Shown here piece after piece: positions 16,592-25,542 of a stretch of DNA of 64,000 bases. Both the position numbers and the translations under genes were made by a program. The notes below the pieces were generated by a model, which saw only the letters and a program-made list of their open reading frames with translations, searched no databases and was not told the DNA's origin. Each line of letters opens with the position of its first letter. Within the stretch, counting starts at the first letter, position 1. Source of the DNA: Fusobacterium varium (lineage in GTDB: Bacteria > Fusobacteriota > Fusobacteriia > Fusobacteriales > Fusobacteriaceae); NCBI GenBank assembly GCA_002356455.1, contig AP017968.1, positions 1,550,001-1,614,000 on the forward strand, in the 5' to 3' direction.

Positions 16592-16653
16592 AGCTCTGAA
16601 TGAAAATTTGCTTGAATCACTAGTGATTTAATGCTAAAATATCATTCAGGGCT
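16592..16653 (+). terminator. Long nested hairpin after the lysine operon
   Basis: AGCTCTGAATGA (16592-16603) pairs with TCATTCAGGGCT (16642-16653). Inside, GCTTGAATCAC (16610-16620) pairs with GTGATTTAA-TGC around the loop TA. Together these make a 60-base stem with one internal loop. Only a weak T-tract (CTCTCTTT) follows. It may be a terminator or an mRNA 3'-end/processing structure between kamE and the next operon. Confidence 0.6.
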
Positions 16654-16696
16654 CTCTTTAATTTATGAGAGAATAATGAAAAGGGTGAGGGAGAAA

Positions 16697-17860
16697 ATGA
16701 GACTTTTAAAAACAGCGTTGATTTCATTATTTATGATTGGGACTGCAGCTTTTTCTTTTGAGGGAGATACTAGTTGGACTACAGTTGCAATATATGACAA
16801 TGAGATGCCAGAGAACATTATTTTAAATGAAAAATATAATGGTGGTCATCCAAAAGTGTTGGACTATGTCTTTGTAAGGACAAGAACAGCGAATTTAAGA
16901 GATCTGCCAAGTACAAAGGGTAAAATCATAAAAAAATTTAATTATGATGCTAAACTGAAAGCACTAGAAAAAATATATGATTATGGAAATTATTGGTATA
17001 AAGTAGAGACTAATGATGGAGAAATAGGATATATTTCTTCTATGGTTGTAAGAAAGAGAATGTTTAGATTTGAAAAAGCTCTGGATAAGATAAATGAGCT
17101 TGAGAATTTTATTACAAAAGAGATGGAAGAAGGAAGAGAAATAGTAAGTACAAATTCTTATGTACCTAATCCTAACAATGTAGATTTCAAAAGAGAAAAA
17201 GATAAATATGGAACTTCTCTTGACCAAAATATAGTTGGATGGTATGGAAAAGAGAGAATATTTGTTCCAGACAGATCAATACTTTCCATTGTAGAGCAGG
17301 GAGATAAAACTTCAAAAGTACATGTAGCTTCAATAAAAGAGCCATTAGTTATCGAAAATAAAAGGATATCTAGAAATCCTAAAATAGATAAAGATTTTAA
17401 AAAAGTTATAGCTATAGACATAGAAAATCAAAATCTTATAATTTTTGAAAAAAATGAAGATGAAAAATGGGAAATAGTATCATATGTATATAGTAAAACT
17501 GGAATAGAAAGTGAAGTAGGATTTGAAACTCCAAAAGGATTTTTTGTGGCTCCAATGGCAAAATATATAATGCCATATAATAGTGAGGTGGGAGAAAAAC
17601 AAGGATATGCAAGGTATGCTATTAGATTTTCTGGTGGAGGATATCTTCATGGAACTCCTATAAATTATGAAGAAGATGCTAACAGAGAATTTTTTATGAG
17701 ACAGAAAGAAAAAACTTTAGGAACTTTTACAGGGACTAGAAAATGTGTAAGAACTACAGAACCTCATGCAAAATATCTTTTTGAATGGATGGTAAAAAAT
17801 CCAAATAAAAGCAGAAATGAACAGGTTCCTAATGAAAATGTAATGTTTGTTATTTTCTAA
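16697..17860 (+). CDS. Exported L,D-transpeptidase with SH3-like domain
   Basis: A protein of about 387 residues with a signal peptide (MRLLKTALISLFMIGTAAFS), an SH3-like domain at about residues 45-115 (VRTRTANLRDLPSTKGK) and a C-terminal YkuD domain. The catalytic signature appears as YLHGTPI and, after a 30-residue insert, FTGTRKCVRT with the nucleophilic Cys. YkuD enzymes form 3-3 cross-links in peptidoglycan or attach lipoproteins to it, acting in the periplasm. ATG 16697 with AGGGAG upstream is preferred; in-frame ATGs at 16631 and 16676 would bury the signal peptide. It is followed 20 bases later by an OmpA-like lipoprotein, so both likely serve the cell envelope. Confidence 0.88.
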   Translation: MRLLKTALISLFMIGTAAFSFEGDTSWTTVAIYDNEMPENIILNEKYNGGHPKVLDYVFVRTRTANLRDLPSTKGKIIKKFNYDAKLKALEKIYDYGNYWYKVETNDGEIGYISSMVVRKRMFRFEKALDKINELENFITKEMEEGREIVSTNSYVPNPNNVDFKREKDKYGTSLDQNIVGWYGKERIFVPDRSILSIVEQGDKTSKVHVASIKEPLVIENKRISRNPKIDKDFKKVIAIDIENQNLIIFEKNEDEKWEIVSYVYSKTGIESEVGFETPKGFFVAPMAKYIMPYNSEVGEKQGYARYAIRFSGGGYLHGTPINYEEDANREFFMRQKEKTLGTFTGTRKCVRTTEPHAKYLFEWMVKNPNKSRNEQVPNENVMFVIF

Positions 17861-17880
17861 AATAATTTTGAGGAGGAAAA

Positions 17881-18441
17881 ATGAAAAAAGTATTACTTGT
17901 ATTATCAGCTTCACTTATTGTTATTTTGACTGGATGTTCTTCTGTGGATAAACAACCTTTAAAAGAATTGGTTATTGAAGAAACTGAAAATGAATTTGTA
18001 ATGGAAGATATAGATGTTTCTAAAAAAACTCTTGAAGAAATCATAGTGTTTAATGAAAAGGGTGTTACAATAAGAAGAGAAGGAAATAACTTAGTTCTTT
18101 CTATGCCTGAGCTTGTACTTTTTGATTTCAATAAATATGAAGTTAAAAATAAAGTTAAGGGAAGCTTAAATGCATTGGCAAAAGCGTTGGAAGAGAATCC
18201 AGATATTAGAATTAAGATAGATGGATATACTGATTTTATAGGAAGTGAAGGGTATAATCTTGAGCTTTCTGTAAAAAGAGCAGATGCTATAAAAGACTAT
18301 CTTGCCAATAGAGGAGTAAAACTTTCTAATATTTCTATTGAGGGATATGGAAAGCAAAATCCTATTGCTTCTAACCAAACTGAAAAAGGAAGAGCAAAAA
18401 ATAGAAGAGTTGAATTTATAATTTCAAGAGATAAATTTTAA
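17881..18441 (+). CDS. OmpA-family peptidoglycan-binding lipoprotein
   Basis: A 186-residue lipoprotein with lipobox LTGC (Cys at 19) followed by Ser-Ser, so it should be sorted to the outer membrane. The C-terminal OmpA domain (about 75-186) shows FDFNKYEVK, IDGYTDFIGSEGYNLELSVKRADAIKDYL and RAKNRRVEF, the diaminopimelate-binding residues of the fold. This resembles Pal/YiaD-type proteins that anchor the outer membrane to peptidoglycan. It starts at ATG 17881 with GAGGAGG. It lies in a likely two-gene operon with the L,D-transpeptidase. Confidence 0.9.
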   Translation: MKKVLLVLSASLIVILTGCSSVDKQPLKELVIEETENEFVMEDIDVSKKTLEEIIVFNEKGVTIRREGNNLVLSMPELVLFDFNKYEVKNKVKGSLNALAKALEENPDIRIKIDGYTDFIGSEGYNLELSVKRADAIKDYLANRGVKLSNISIEGYGKQNPIASNQTEKGRAKNRRVEFIISRDKF

Positions 18442-18548
18442 TTAGAAAGATAATTTTTTCTTACATCATGAAAAAAAACATGATATACTGATATAAGTAT
18501 CAAAGATATCTTGTGTATAATCTGTATAGATGTAAATCCAGCTTTAAA

Positions 18549-18598
18549 AGCGTGTGATCTAGAAGCATTAATTGCTTAGATTACACGCTATTTTATTT
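18549..18598 (+). terminator. Strong terminator after the OmpA-like gene
   Basis: AGCGTGTGATCTA (18549-18561) pairs with TAGATTACACGCT (18577-18589) with one wobble. Inside it is a smaller stem AGCA/TGCT, and ATTTTATTTG follows. It lies just before the MATE gene. Confidence 0.8.
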
Positions 18599-18614
18599 GT
18601 TGGAGGAGAGAAAA

Positions 18615-20000
18615 ATGAATGAAACAAAAGAAAAAGCAGGTGTTTATCTTGTTAAGGAACCAGTAGGAAAACTTTTATTTAAGTTTTCACTTCCATGTGT
18701 ATTGTCTATGTTAGTAGGAGCATTATATAATATTGTAGATCAGATCTTTATAGGGCAGAGTGTTGGTTATCTTGGAAATGCTGCAACTAATGTAGTATAT
18801 CCTTTTACAGTACTAGCACTTGCAATTGCATTGCTTATAGGTGATGGAACAGCAGCACAATTGAGTATTTCTCTGGGAAGTGACTCAAGAGAAACAAGTC
18901 ATAGATGTGTAGGGAATGGAATAATAATAACTTGTACTATAGGTATAATTTTAATGGTAATAGGATTAATTTTTATTGATAATATTTTAAAGATATTTGG
19001 TGTAACTGAAGGAAGTTATAAGTATGCTTTAGAATATATGTATATAATTTTATTAGGAATACCTTTTTTTATTTTTACATCAAGTATGAATGCTGTAATA
19101 AGAGCTGATGGTTCACCTAAATATTCTATGTTTGCTGCTATGATTGGAGCAGTTATCAATCTTATTCTTGATCCAGTTGCTATATTTGTATTTAATATGG
19201 GGGTAAAAGGGGCAGCACTGGCTACAATTATAGGACAGATAGCTTCCTGTATAGTAACTATATTATATTTTAAAAGTCCAAAATCTTTTAAATTTAATAA
19301 AGAAAGTTTTATTCCTATAAAAAATATAATTAAAAGAACATGTCAATTAGGCATTTCTAGTTTTATAACACAAATTTCTATTGTAGTGATTATTAGTACA
19401 GTAAACAATATAATAAGACTGCATGGAGAATTATCTAAATATGGAACTGACATCCCTCTTTCAGTAATAGGTATTGTCATGAAAGTCTTTGGAATAGTAA
19501 TTGCATTTTCAGTAGGGATAGCAGTAGGAGGACAGCCTATTGCAGGTTATAATTATGGTGCAGGAAATTATGACAGGGTAAGAAAAACCTATCAATTTGT
19601 TATTCTTTCAAATATTATAGTAGGCTTTACAGCTATGCTGATTTTTGAATTTTATCCACATATTGTAATAAGGTTATTTGGAAGTGAGAGTGATCTCTAT
19701 AATGAATATGCAAATTTGTGTTTTCGTATATATCTAAGTGGAATACTTTTTTGCTGCATACAAAAAGCCAGCAGTATTTTTCTGCAGTCTATTGGAAAAC
19801 CTATAAAAGCTACTATACTTTCACTTTCAAGAGATGTGGTGTTTCTTATACCATGTCTTATAATTTTATCATATAATTTTGGTATAAATGGAATGTTATG
19901 GGCAGCGCCAATAGCAGATATTCTGGCTTTTATTCTTGCATGTATAATGATATTAAAAGAATATAAAATATTGAAAATTTTTGGAAAAAATAATATATAA
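18615..20000 (+). CDS. MATE-family multidrug/metabolite efflux protein
   Basis: A 461-residue inner-membrane protein with about twelve hydrophobic segments in two homologous halves, the MATE architecture. Typical motifs are FSLPCVLSMLVGALYNIVDQIFIG in helix 1, VIRADGSPKYSM between halves and GGQPIAGYNYGAGN in the second half. It resembles the MepA-like branch that exports cationic drugs with sodium or protons. It starts at ATG 18615 with GGAGGAG at 18602-18608. It is a single-gene unit between two terminators. Substrate unknown. Confidence 0.92.
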   Translation: MNETKEKAGVYLVKEPVGKLLFKFSLPCVLSMLVGALYNIVDQIFIGQSVGYLGNAATNVVYPFTVLALAIALLIGDGTAAQLSISLGSDSRETSHRCVGNGIIITCTIGIILMVIGLIFIDNILKIFGVTEGSYKYALEYMYIILLGIPFFIFTSSMNAVIRADGSPKYSMFAAMIGAVINLILDPVAIFVFNMGVKGAALATIIGQIASCIVTILYFKSPKSFKFNKESFIPIKNIIKRTCQLGISSFITQISIVVIISTVNNIIRLHGELSKYGTDIPLSVIGIVMKVFGIVIAFSVGIAVGGQPIAGYNYGAGNYDRVRKTYQFVILSNIIVGFTAMLIFEFYPHIVIRLFGSESDLYNEYANLCFRIYLSGILFCCIQKASSIFLQSIGKPIKATILSLSRDVVFLIPCLIILSYNFGINGMLWAAPIADILAFILACIMILKEYKILKIFGKNNI

Positions 20001-20023
20001 ATATTATAAAAATTCATGAGAGA

Positions 20024-20082
20024 AAGATAACAAAAGGTGAGATTGTTGGAGAAACTTTTATTTTGTTATCTTCTCTTTTTTA
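20024..20082 (+). terminator. Terminator after the MATE gene
   Basis: AAGATAACAAAA (from about 20024) pairs with TTTTGTTATCTT (to about 20072) over a 25-base loop, followed by CTCTTTTTTATTT. Confidence 0.75.
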
Positions 20083-20213
20083 TTTCTTGGGGAGATATTA
20101 TAATTATACATCCCAATTTTTAATATACCAAATATGTAATTTTAGATATATAAATCAGAAAGAAATTAAGGTATAATTATTATATGGAAATTATTACAAA
20201 AAGGGGAATAGAT

Positions 20214-20954
20214 ATGAGAGTATTAATAACTGGTGCAACAGGAGGAATAGGAAAAGCTTTAATAGATATCTTTTACAGAAATAATTGGGAAATATTAGCT
20301 GTGGGGAGAAATCAGGATATTCTTAAAGAATTAAAGAAAAAATACAAAGAAAAATTAAATATATATTCTTTAGATTTAGAAAATGAAAAAAATATAAATA
20401 AATTTTTTAAAGAAATAGAAGAACAAGATATAAATCTTTTAATAAATGGAGCAGGTATTGGAGAATTAGGTCATTTTGAAGATATATCTTATGAAAATGA
20501 AAAAAAAATGATAGATATAAATATTATTGCACTTATTAAATTTACAAAATATTTTTATAATAAAATAGATGGAATAATAAACATATCTTCTACTGCTGGT
20601 TTTCAATATGGAGGGCCACTAATGACTGGATATTATGCTACAAAATCTTTTGTAAATAGTTTCACATTTGGATTAATGGGAGAAGGTGGAAAAACAAGGA
20701 TGATGCTGTTGTGTCCAGGACCTACCCTTACAAATTTTAAAGGAGTAAATAAAAATTTTAAGGGAATAGCGAAATTTTATATGACAACTCCAGAAGAGGT
20801 AGCAGAAAAGTGTTATTCTGATTATTTAAGAAAAAAAAGGATTTCAATACCAGGAAAAATAAATAAAATACTATATTTTTTTAATAAAATAATACCTATT
20901 ATATCTCAATTAAAGATGATAAAAAAAATACAAGAGAAAAAAATAAAAAAATAG
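20214..20954 (+). CDS. Short-chain dehydrogenase/reductase (SDR)
   Basis: A protein of about 246 residues with a classical SDR fold. The cofactor loop TGATGGIG is at residues 7-14, followed by NGAG, the catalytic Ser in INISSTAG, and Y-x3-K in YYATKSF. The C-terminal tail is very lysine-rich and contains a hydrophobic stretch (ILYFFNKIIPIISQL), suggesting membrane association. ATG 20214 has AGGGGAA before it and is preferred over an upstream in-frame ATG at 20184. The substrate is unknown. Close relatives are often annotated as ketoacyl-reductase-like. Confidence 0.87.
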   Translation: MRVLITGATGGIGKALIDIFYRNNWEILAVGRNQDILKELKKKYKEKLNIYSLDLENEKNINKFFKEIEEQDINLLINGAGIGELGHFEDISYENEKKMIDINIIALIKFTKYFYNKIDGIINISSTAGFQYGGPLMTGYYATKSFVNSFTFGLMGEGGKTRMMLLCPGPTLTNFKGVNKNFKGIAKFYMTTPEEVAEKCYSDYLRKKRISIPGKINKILYFFNKIIPIISQLKMIKKIQEKKIKK

Positions 20955-21007
20955 TTTCATTTTGCAAGAAAAATGGTATAATAATTTCTAATATAAGGGG
21001 GATACAA

Positions 21008-22180
21008 ATGAAGAAAAAACTTATACATCTGGTTATAATCATAATTCTTTTTACAGGATGTACATATTTTAAAGTAAGAGAAGCATTTAAAGAAGCAGAT
21101 AAGGGTGAATATACAAAATCTTTATATAATTTAGCAGATATATTGAAAAATAATAGTGGAGATAGAAGAACTCTTGATGCTTTTGAGCTTATATATCCAA
21201 TGGGAGAAAAAGAATATTATGATAAACTTGACATGACAAGAAACAGAGATCTTGTAGGATATACAAAAGCCCTTTTAAATCTCTTAAGGGTACAGGAAAT
21301 ATATTATTCTTTACCAGAAGAAAGTCGAAATTCAATAGCTGTTATAACTCCGCCACCAGCAGAAAGAAATAAAGTAAAACAAGAAAGCGCAGAAAGCTTT
21401 TTTAAACTGGGAAATGAATTTAAAGCTGAAACTATAGAAGATAAACTTAGAAAATTTGGATTTTATTCAGAAGCTCAAAAATATGATATTGACAATAGAA
21501 AAGATATAGCTAAAAAGTATTCAGAAAGCATGGAAAATGCAAGAGTAAGATTTAATTTAACAGTAAATACATTAGCTGGAAGAAAAAATTTTAGTGATGA
21601 TTTTAAAAAGTATACAATCAGCAATATAGGAACTTACCCTCTTTTTACAGTAAATGATAAAAGTAAAGCGAATGTAGATTTGGATATATCATTAAGTAAT
21701 TTCTATTATTTGCCTCCTTCAGTAAATGTAATAAGCGGAATAGATAGTTATTTTGAAACTAGAATAAGAAGAGTAATGAAAAAAGTGGTTACTACTGAAA
21801 TGGTAAATGGAAAAGCTGTGGAAAGAGTAAAATATGTGCCAGTAGATGAAGAATATGAAGTTGAAATATTCTATAAATACGAAAAATATATAAAAACAAC
21901 ATATGCAGAATATGATTTATCATATGTTTTAAAAGATAAAAAAGATGGCAGAATAATGGTTAAAAATAGTGAAAAAATAAGATATACTGATGAGGCAGTA
22001 TGGATGAGATTCTATCCAATAACACATATAAGAGGAGGATATCATAGATTTCCTATAAGTGAAAATGAAAAATATGTGTTAGATGAAGCTGCTATTGTAA
22101 AAAGAGCAATGTTAAAGGGAACAGAAATGATAAATTTTGAGTTAAAAGCACTAGATTCTAATAGAATAATTGGATGGTAG
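21008..22180 (+). CDS. Lipoprotein of unknown function
   Basis: A 390-residue lipoprotein with signal peptide and lipobox FTGC (Cys near 18). Residues 20-110 look like helical-repeat (TPR-like) sequence: KEADKGEYTKSLYNLADIL. The middle and C-terminal parts (about 180-380) are beta-rich with RVMKKVVTTEMVNGKAVERV and many aromatic residues. I do not recognise the family; fusobacterial genomes carry uncharacterised proteins of this kind. A TATAAT box at about 20978 and GGGGG ribosome-binding bases precede ATG 21008. The downstream aminotransferase gene begins 32 bases later. Confidence 0.75.
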   Translation: MKKKLIHLVIIIILFTGCTYFKVREAFKEADKGEYTKSLYNLADILKNNSGDRRTLDAFELIYPMGEKEYYDKLDMTRNRDLVGYTKALLNLLRVQEIYYSLPEESRNSIAVITPPPAERNKVKQESAESFFKLGNEFKAETIEDKLRKFGFYSEAQKYDIDNRKDIAKKYSESMENARVRFNLTVNTLAGRKNFSDDFKKYTISNIGTYPLFTVNDKSKANVDLDISLSNFYYLPPSVNVISGIDSYFETRIRRVMKKVVTTEMVNGKAVERVKYVPVDEEYEVEIFYKYEKYIKTTYAEYDLSYVLKDKKDGRIMVKNSEKIRYTDEAVWMRFYPITHIRGGYHRFPISENEKYVLDEAAIVKRAMLKGTEMINFELKALDSNRIIGW

Positions 22181-22212
22181 TATTTTAAATATGTAACAGG
22201 GGAGGAAAATTT

Positions 22213-23463
22213 ATGTTAGCAAAAGGAATGGAAAACAGAAATTTAGTTGATAAGGTATTCAGTATAGCCAAAAAAGCTAAAGAAGCAGCTGAGAAGTATG
22301 GAGATGAAAAAGTAGTAAATGCAACTATAGGATCGCTTTATGATGAGAATGGGAAATTAGTTGTATTAAAATCAGTGACGGAAACATATAAAGAACTGCC
22401 GCCAGAAGAAATAGCAGGTTATGCTTCAGCATTTACAGGAAGCCCTGAATATAAAGAAAGTGTGAGAAGAGCCATCCTTGGTGATAATTATGCTGAAGAA
22501 TTTAAAAATCATTATATGGAAGTAATAGGAACTCCTGGAGGAACAGGAGCAGTAAGTAATAGTGTGAAAAATTATCTTAATGAAGGAGATACGCTCCTTC
22601 TTCCAAAATGGTTATGGAGTCCATATATTCTTATGGCTTCTGAAAGAAAAGGAGATTGTGAGTATTATACAATTTTTGATGAGAATGGAGAATTTGATAT
22701 TAATAATTTTTCTGAGAAAATATTTAAGCTTGCAGAAAAGCAGGATAATGTAGTAGTTATTATAAATGATCCATGTCAAAATCCAACTGGCTATAAACTA
22801 ACTATTGATGAATGGAAAAAAGTTTTGGAAATATTTAAAAAGGTGACAGATAAGACCAATATAATTTTAATAAATGATATAGCATATATAGATTTTGATG
22901 ATAGAAATGAAGATGAAAAAAAAGAGTATAGAGAACTTTTTAAAAATCTTCCATCAAAAATTCTTGTCATATTTGCCTTCAGTCTTTCTAAGTCATTAAC
23001 TAGTTATGGATTAAGAGTAGGAGCTCAGCTGGCTCTTTCAAGTGACGAGAAGGTTATAGATGAATTTGAAAAAGCCAATTCATATTCTTGCCGTTCAACA
23101 TGGTCAAATATCTCTAGAGGAGGTATGAAGATGTTCAGTGATATCATGCTCAACGAAGAAAAATATAACCTTCTAAAAAAAGAAAGAGAAATATATAGAT
23201 TACTAATAAAAGAAAGAGCAGATATCTTTTTAAAAGAAGCAAAAGAATGCGATTTGAAACTTTTACCTTATAAAACTGGATTCTTTTTAACAATACCTAC
23301 AGGAAAATTGACTAATAAAGTTGCAGGGATATTAGAAAAAGAAAATATATATACAGTGGTGTTGGATAAAGGAATAAGAATTGCAGTATGCAGTGTACCA
23401 AAGAAAAAAATAATAGGGTTGGCTGAAAGAATAAAGAAGGCTGTGGAACAAGCTTCTAAATAA
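22213..23463 (+). CDS. Class I/II pyridoxal-phosphate aminotransferase
   Basis: A 416-residue fold-type I aminotransferase. The PLP lysine lies in FSLSKSLTSYGLRVG (near residue 258), the conserved Asn/Pro in NDPCQNPTGY, and Tyr in INDIAYIDFD. The N-terminal GYASAFTGSPEYKESV and GTPGGTGAVSN are typical of aspartate/aromatic aminotransferase relatives. The 2-oxo acceptor and amino donor cannot be told from sequence. It starts at ATG 22213 with GGGGAGG. It lies before the fumarase genes but is separated by 170 bases with a likely separate promoter. Aspartate-fumarate metabolism is a possible link, by inference only. Confidence 0.88.
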   Translation: MLAKGMENRNLVDKVFSIAKKAKEAAEKYGDEKVVNATIGSLYDENGKLVVLKSVTETYKELPPEEIAGYASAFTGSPEYKESVRRAILGDNYAEEFKNHYMEVIGTPGGTGAVSNSVKNYLNEGDTLLLPKWLWSPYILMASERKGDCEYYTIFDENGEFDINNFSEKIFKLAEKQDNVVVIINDPCQNPTGYKLTIDEWKKVLEIFKKVTDKTNIILINDIAYIDFDDRNEDEKKEYRELFKNLPSKILVIFAFSLSKSLTSYGLRVGAQLALSSDEKVIDEFEKANSYSCRSTWSNISRGGMKMFSDIMLNEEKYNLLKKEREIYRLLIKERADIFLKEAKECDLKLLPYKTGFFLTIPTGKLTNKVAGILEKENIYTVVLDKGIRIAVCSVPKKKIIGLAERIKKAVEQASK

Positions 23464-23631
23464 ACTTAAATAAAACTTATATTTAATATTTATAAAATAT
23501 ATTTAAAGAGAAATTAACATTTTAAATTTCTATCACAAAGACTATTCAATAATTGGATAATATGTGGTATTATCTTATTATAGAAACATAAAGTTGTACC
23601 TTTTAAAATACTCAAGGAAGGGTGATAGATG

Positions 23632-24474
23632 ATGAAAGAATTAGATTTAAGAAAAGTAACTGATGAAGTAGAAAGAATGTGTATAGAAGGAAACTACTTT
23701 ATTGGAAAAGAAGTTTTAGACAAAATTAAAGAAGCTTATGCTAAAGAAGAATCAGAAGTTGGAAAAAATATTCTTGGTCAAATCATTGAAAATGATGAAA
23801 TAGCAGCAAATGAACAAGTTCCTATGTGTCAAGATACAGGAATTGTAGTAGTGTTCTTAGAAATAGGAACTGAAGTAAAGATTCCTGGAGATATCTATGA
23901 AGCTGTTAATGAAGGAATAAGAAGAGGATATGAAAAAGGATATTTAAGAAAATCAGTTGTAAAAGATCCTTTAGACAGAGTAAATACTAAAGATAATACA
24001 CCTGCTATTATCCACACTACTCTTATCCCAGGATCAGATAAAGTCAAAATAATTGTAGCTCCTAAAGGTGGAGGATCTGAAAATATGAGCGTTTTAAAAA
24101 TGCTTAAACCATCTGATGGAATAGAAGGAATCAAAAAATTAGTTATTGAAACTATAAAAAATGCTGGTGGAAATCCATGCCCACCTATTATAGTTGGAGT
24201 AGGAATAGGAGGAAACTTCGAAAAATCAGCAATTCTTGCTAAAAAAGCTATATTAAGAGATATTAATGATAAGAGCAGCAGTCCTATCAATGCTAAGTTA
24301 GAAGAAGAATTACTAGAACTTATAAATAAAACTGGAGTTGGACCACTAGGACTAGGAGGAAGAACTACAGCTTTAGCAGTTAAAGTTGAGACTTATCCAT
24401 GTCATATAGCAGCTCTTCCAGTTGCTATTAATCTTAACTGTCATGCAGCTAGACATAAGGAAGTAGAACTATAA
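23632..24474 (+). CDS. Fe-S fumarate hydratase (class I) alpha subunit
   Basis: A 280-residue subunit of the two-subunit class I fumarase/tartrate dehydratase family, which interconverts fumarate and malate with a labile [4Fe-4S] cluster. Three cluster cysteines are visible: C66 in PMCQDTG, one in GGNPCPP (near 183) and one in NLNCHAARH (near 270). The conserved GPLGLGGRTTAL is present. The gene begins ATGATG; either could serve. The beta subunit follows after about 50 bases. L-tartrate dehydratase is the main alternative; the absence of other tartrate genes favours fumarase. Confidence 0.9.
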   Translation: MKELDLRKVTDEVERMCIEGNYFIGKEVLDKIKEAYAKEESEVGKNILGQIIENDEIAANEQVPMCQDTGIVVVFLEIGTEVKIPGDIYEAVNEGIRRGYEKGYLRKSVVKDPLDRVNTKDNTPAIIHTTLIPGSDKVKIIVAPKGGGSENMSVLKMLKPSDGIEGIKKLVIETIKNAGGNPCPPIIVGVGIGGNFEKSAILAKKAILRDINDKSSSPINAKLEEELLELINKTGVGPLGLGGRTTALAVKVETYPCHIAALPVAINLNCHAARHKEVEL

Positions 24475-24526
24475 TTTTGAGTTTAAGCTGAACAATAACA
24501 AATATAAGTTTTAGGAGGGATTGATA

Positions 24527-25084
24527 ATGGAATATAAAATCACAACACCATTAAAAGAAGAAGATATAGTAAAATTAAATGCTGGAGATACAGTAAAAAT
24601 TACTGGAGTTATATATACAGCAAGAGATGCAGCTCATGCTAGACTTGTAAAATTACTTGAAGAAGGAAAAGAACTTCCAATAGATGTGAAGGGACAAATA
24701 ATATATTATGTAGGACCTACACCAGCTAAACCAGGAAAACCTATAGGAAGTGCAGGGCCAACTACAAGTTACAGAATGGATGCTTATGCACCTAGACTTA
24801 TAAAAGAAGGATTAAAAGGAATGATAGGAAAAGGAGCTAGATCTAAAGAGGTTAAAGAAGCTATTGTTTCTGAAAAAGCTGTATATTTTGCAGCAGTAGG
24901 AGGAGCAGCAGCTCTTATAGCAAAATCTATTAAAAAAGCTGAAATTATTACTTATGAAGATTTAGGAGCTGAAGCATTAAGAAGATTAGAAGTTGTAGAT
25001 TTTCCAGCTATAGTTATCAATGACATCTATGGTGGAGATCTATATAAAGAAGGTCAAGAACAATGGAATGAACTAGATAAATAG
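24527..25084 (+). CDS. Fe-S fumarate hydratase (class I) beta subunit
   Basis: A 185-residue subunit with the swivel-domain fold. Motifs GVIYTARDAAHARL, YYVGPTPAKPGKPIGSAGPT and GKGARSKEVKEA match the C-terminal half of class I fumarases. It starts at ATG 24527 with GGAGGG; an in-frame TTG at 24521 overlaps poorly with the site. It pairs with the alpha subunit gene upstream, and a strong terminator follows. Together they would link malate and fumarate in the reductive branch of fermentation. Confidence 0.9.
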   Translation: MEYKITTPLKEEDIVKLNAGDTVKITGVIYTARDAAHARLVKLLEEGKELPIDVKGQIIYYVGPTPAKPGKPIGSAGPTTSYRMDAYAPRLIKEGLKGMIGKGARSKEVKEAIVSEKAVYFAAVGGAAALIAKSIKKAEIITYEDLGAEALRRLEVVDFPAIVINDIYGGDLYKEGQEQWNELDK

Positions 25085-25100
25085 TTCTGAATAAAAAATT

Positions 25101-25136
25101 AAAGACTCTCTGACTGTGGAGAGTCTTTTTTAATTT
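25101..25136. terminator. Bidirectional terminator after the fumarase genes
   Basis: AAAGACTCTC (25101-25110) pairs with GAGAGTCTTT, loop TGACTGTG, followed by TTTTTTAA. The convergent small gene at 25130-25324 ends within it, so it may serve both. Confidence 0.88.
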
Positions 25137-25324
25137 TTTATATATTTATAAATTTTTTTTATAAAGTTTTCTTTCTCTCCAGCTCCAGTTATTTTTTCTA
25201 TTTCTTTTTTTAAATATTTTTTATTTTTATTATTAGGACAAATACCACATATTTTACTCTTGCATAAGCAGCAATTTTTTTCTATTTTTTCAAGTTTCTT
25301 TATATGGAGTTCTAATTTTTCCAT
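25130..25324 (-). CDS. Small cysteine-rich protein, 64 residues
   Basis: A lysine-rich protein with five clustered cysteines in CCLCKSKICGIC (residues 18-29), enough to bind a metal ion or small cluster, flanked by two charged helices. The start ATG at 25324 has an excellent AAGGAG site 6 bases upstream, which argues for a real gene. There is no signal peptide. I do not recognise the family. It converges with the fumarase genes and is divergent from glpP, about 220 bases away. Confidence 0.6.
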   Translation of the reverse strand: MEKLELHIKKLEKIEKNCCLCKSKICGICPNNKNKKYLKKEIEKITGAGEKENFIKKIYKYIKN

Positions 25325-25542
25325 TTTGCTCTCCTTAAGTTTAAAGAATAGGACAATTTTAAAAATAAAAATAGTTTTTCAGTTTTGTTATTTGTATGTA
25401 AATATAATAATTTTTACTTAAAATATGTATTAAAATAATATTTTTTATTCTAAATATTAAAATATAATATTTTTTATTGTCAAACTCTTATTATTATAGT
25501 ATTATTTTAAATAAAAGAAAAATTAGAAAATAGGTGGTTGAG

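Noticed and set aside
18465-18484. ATCATG-A8-CATGAT hairpin after the OmpA-like gene as a terminator
   Set aside because: Six-pair stem without a following T-run on the plus strand; the stronger hairpin at 18549-18598 fits that role better.
23895-24290. 131-codon minus-strand frame inside the fumarase alpha gene
   Set aside because: Shadow of a strongly conserved plus-strand gene; no start signals and hydrophobic low-complexity product.
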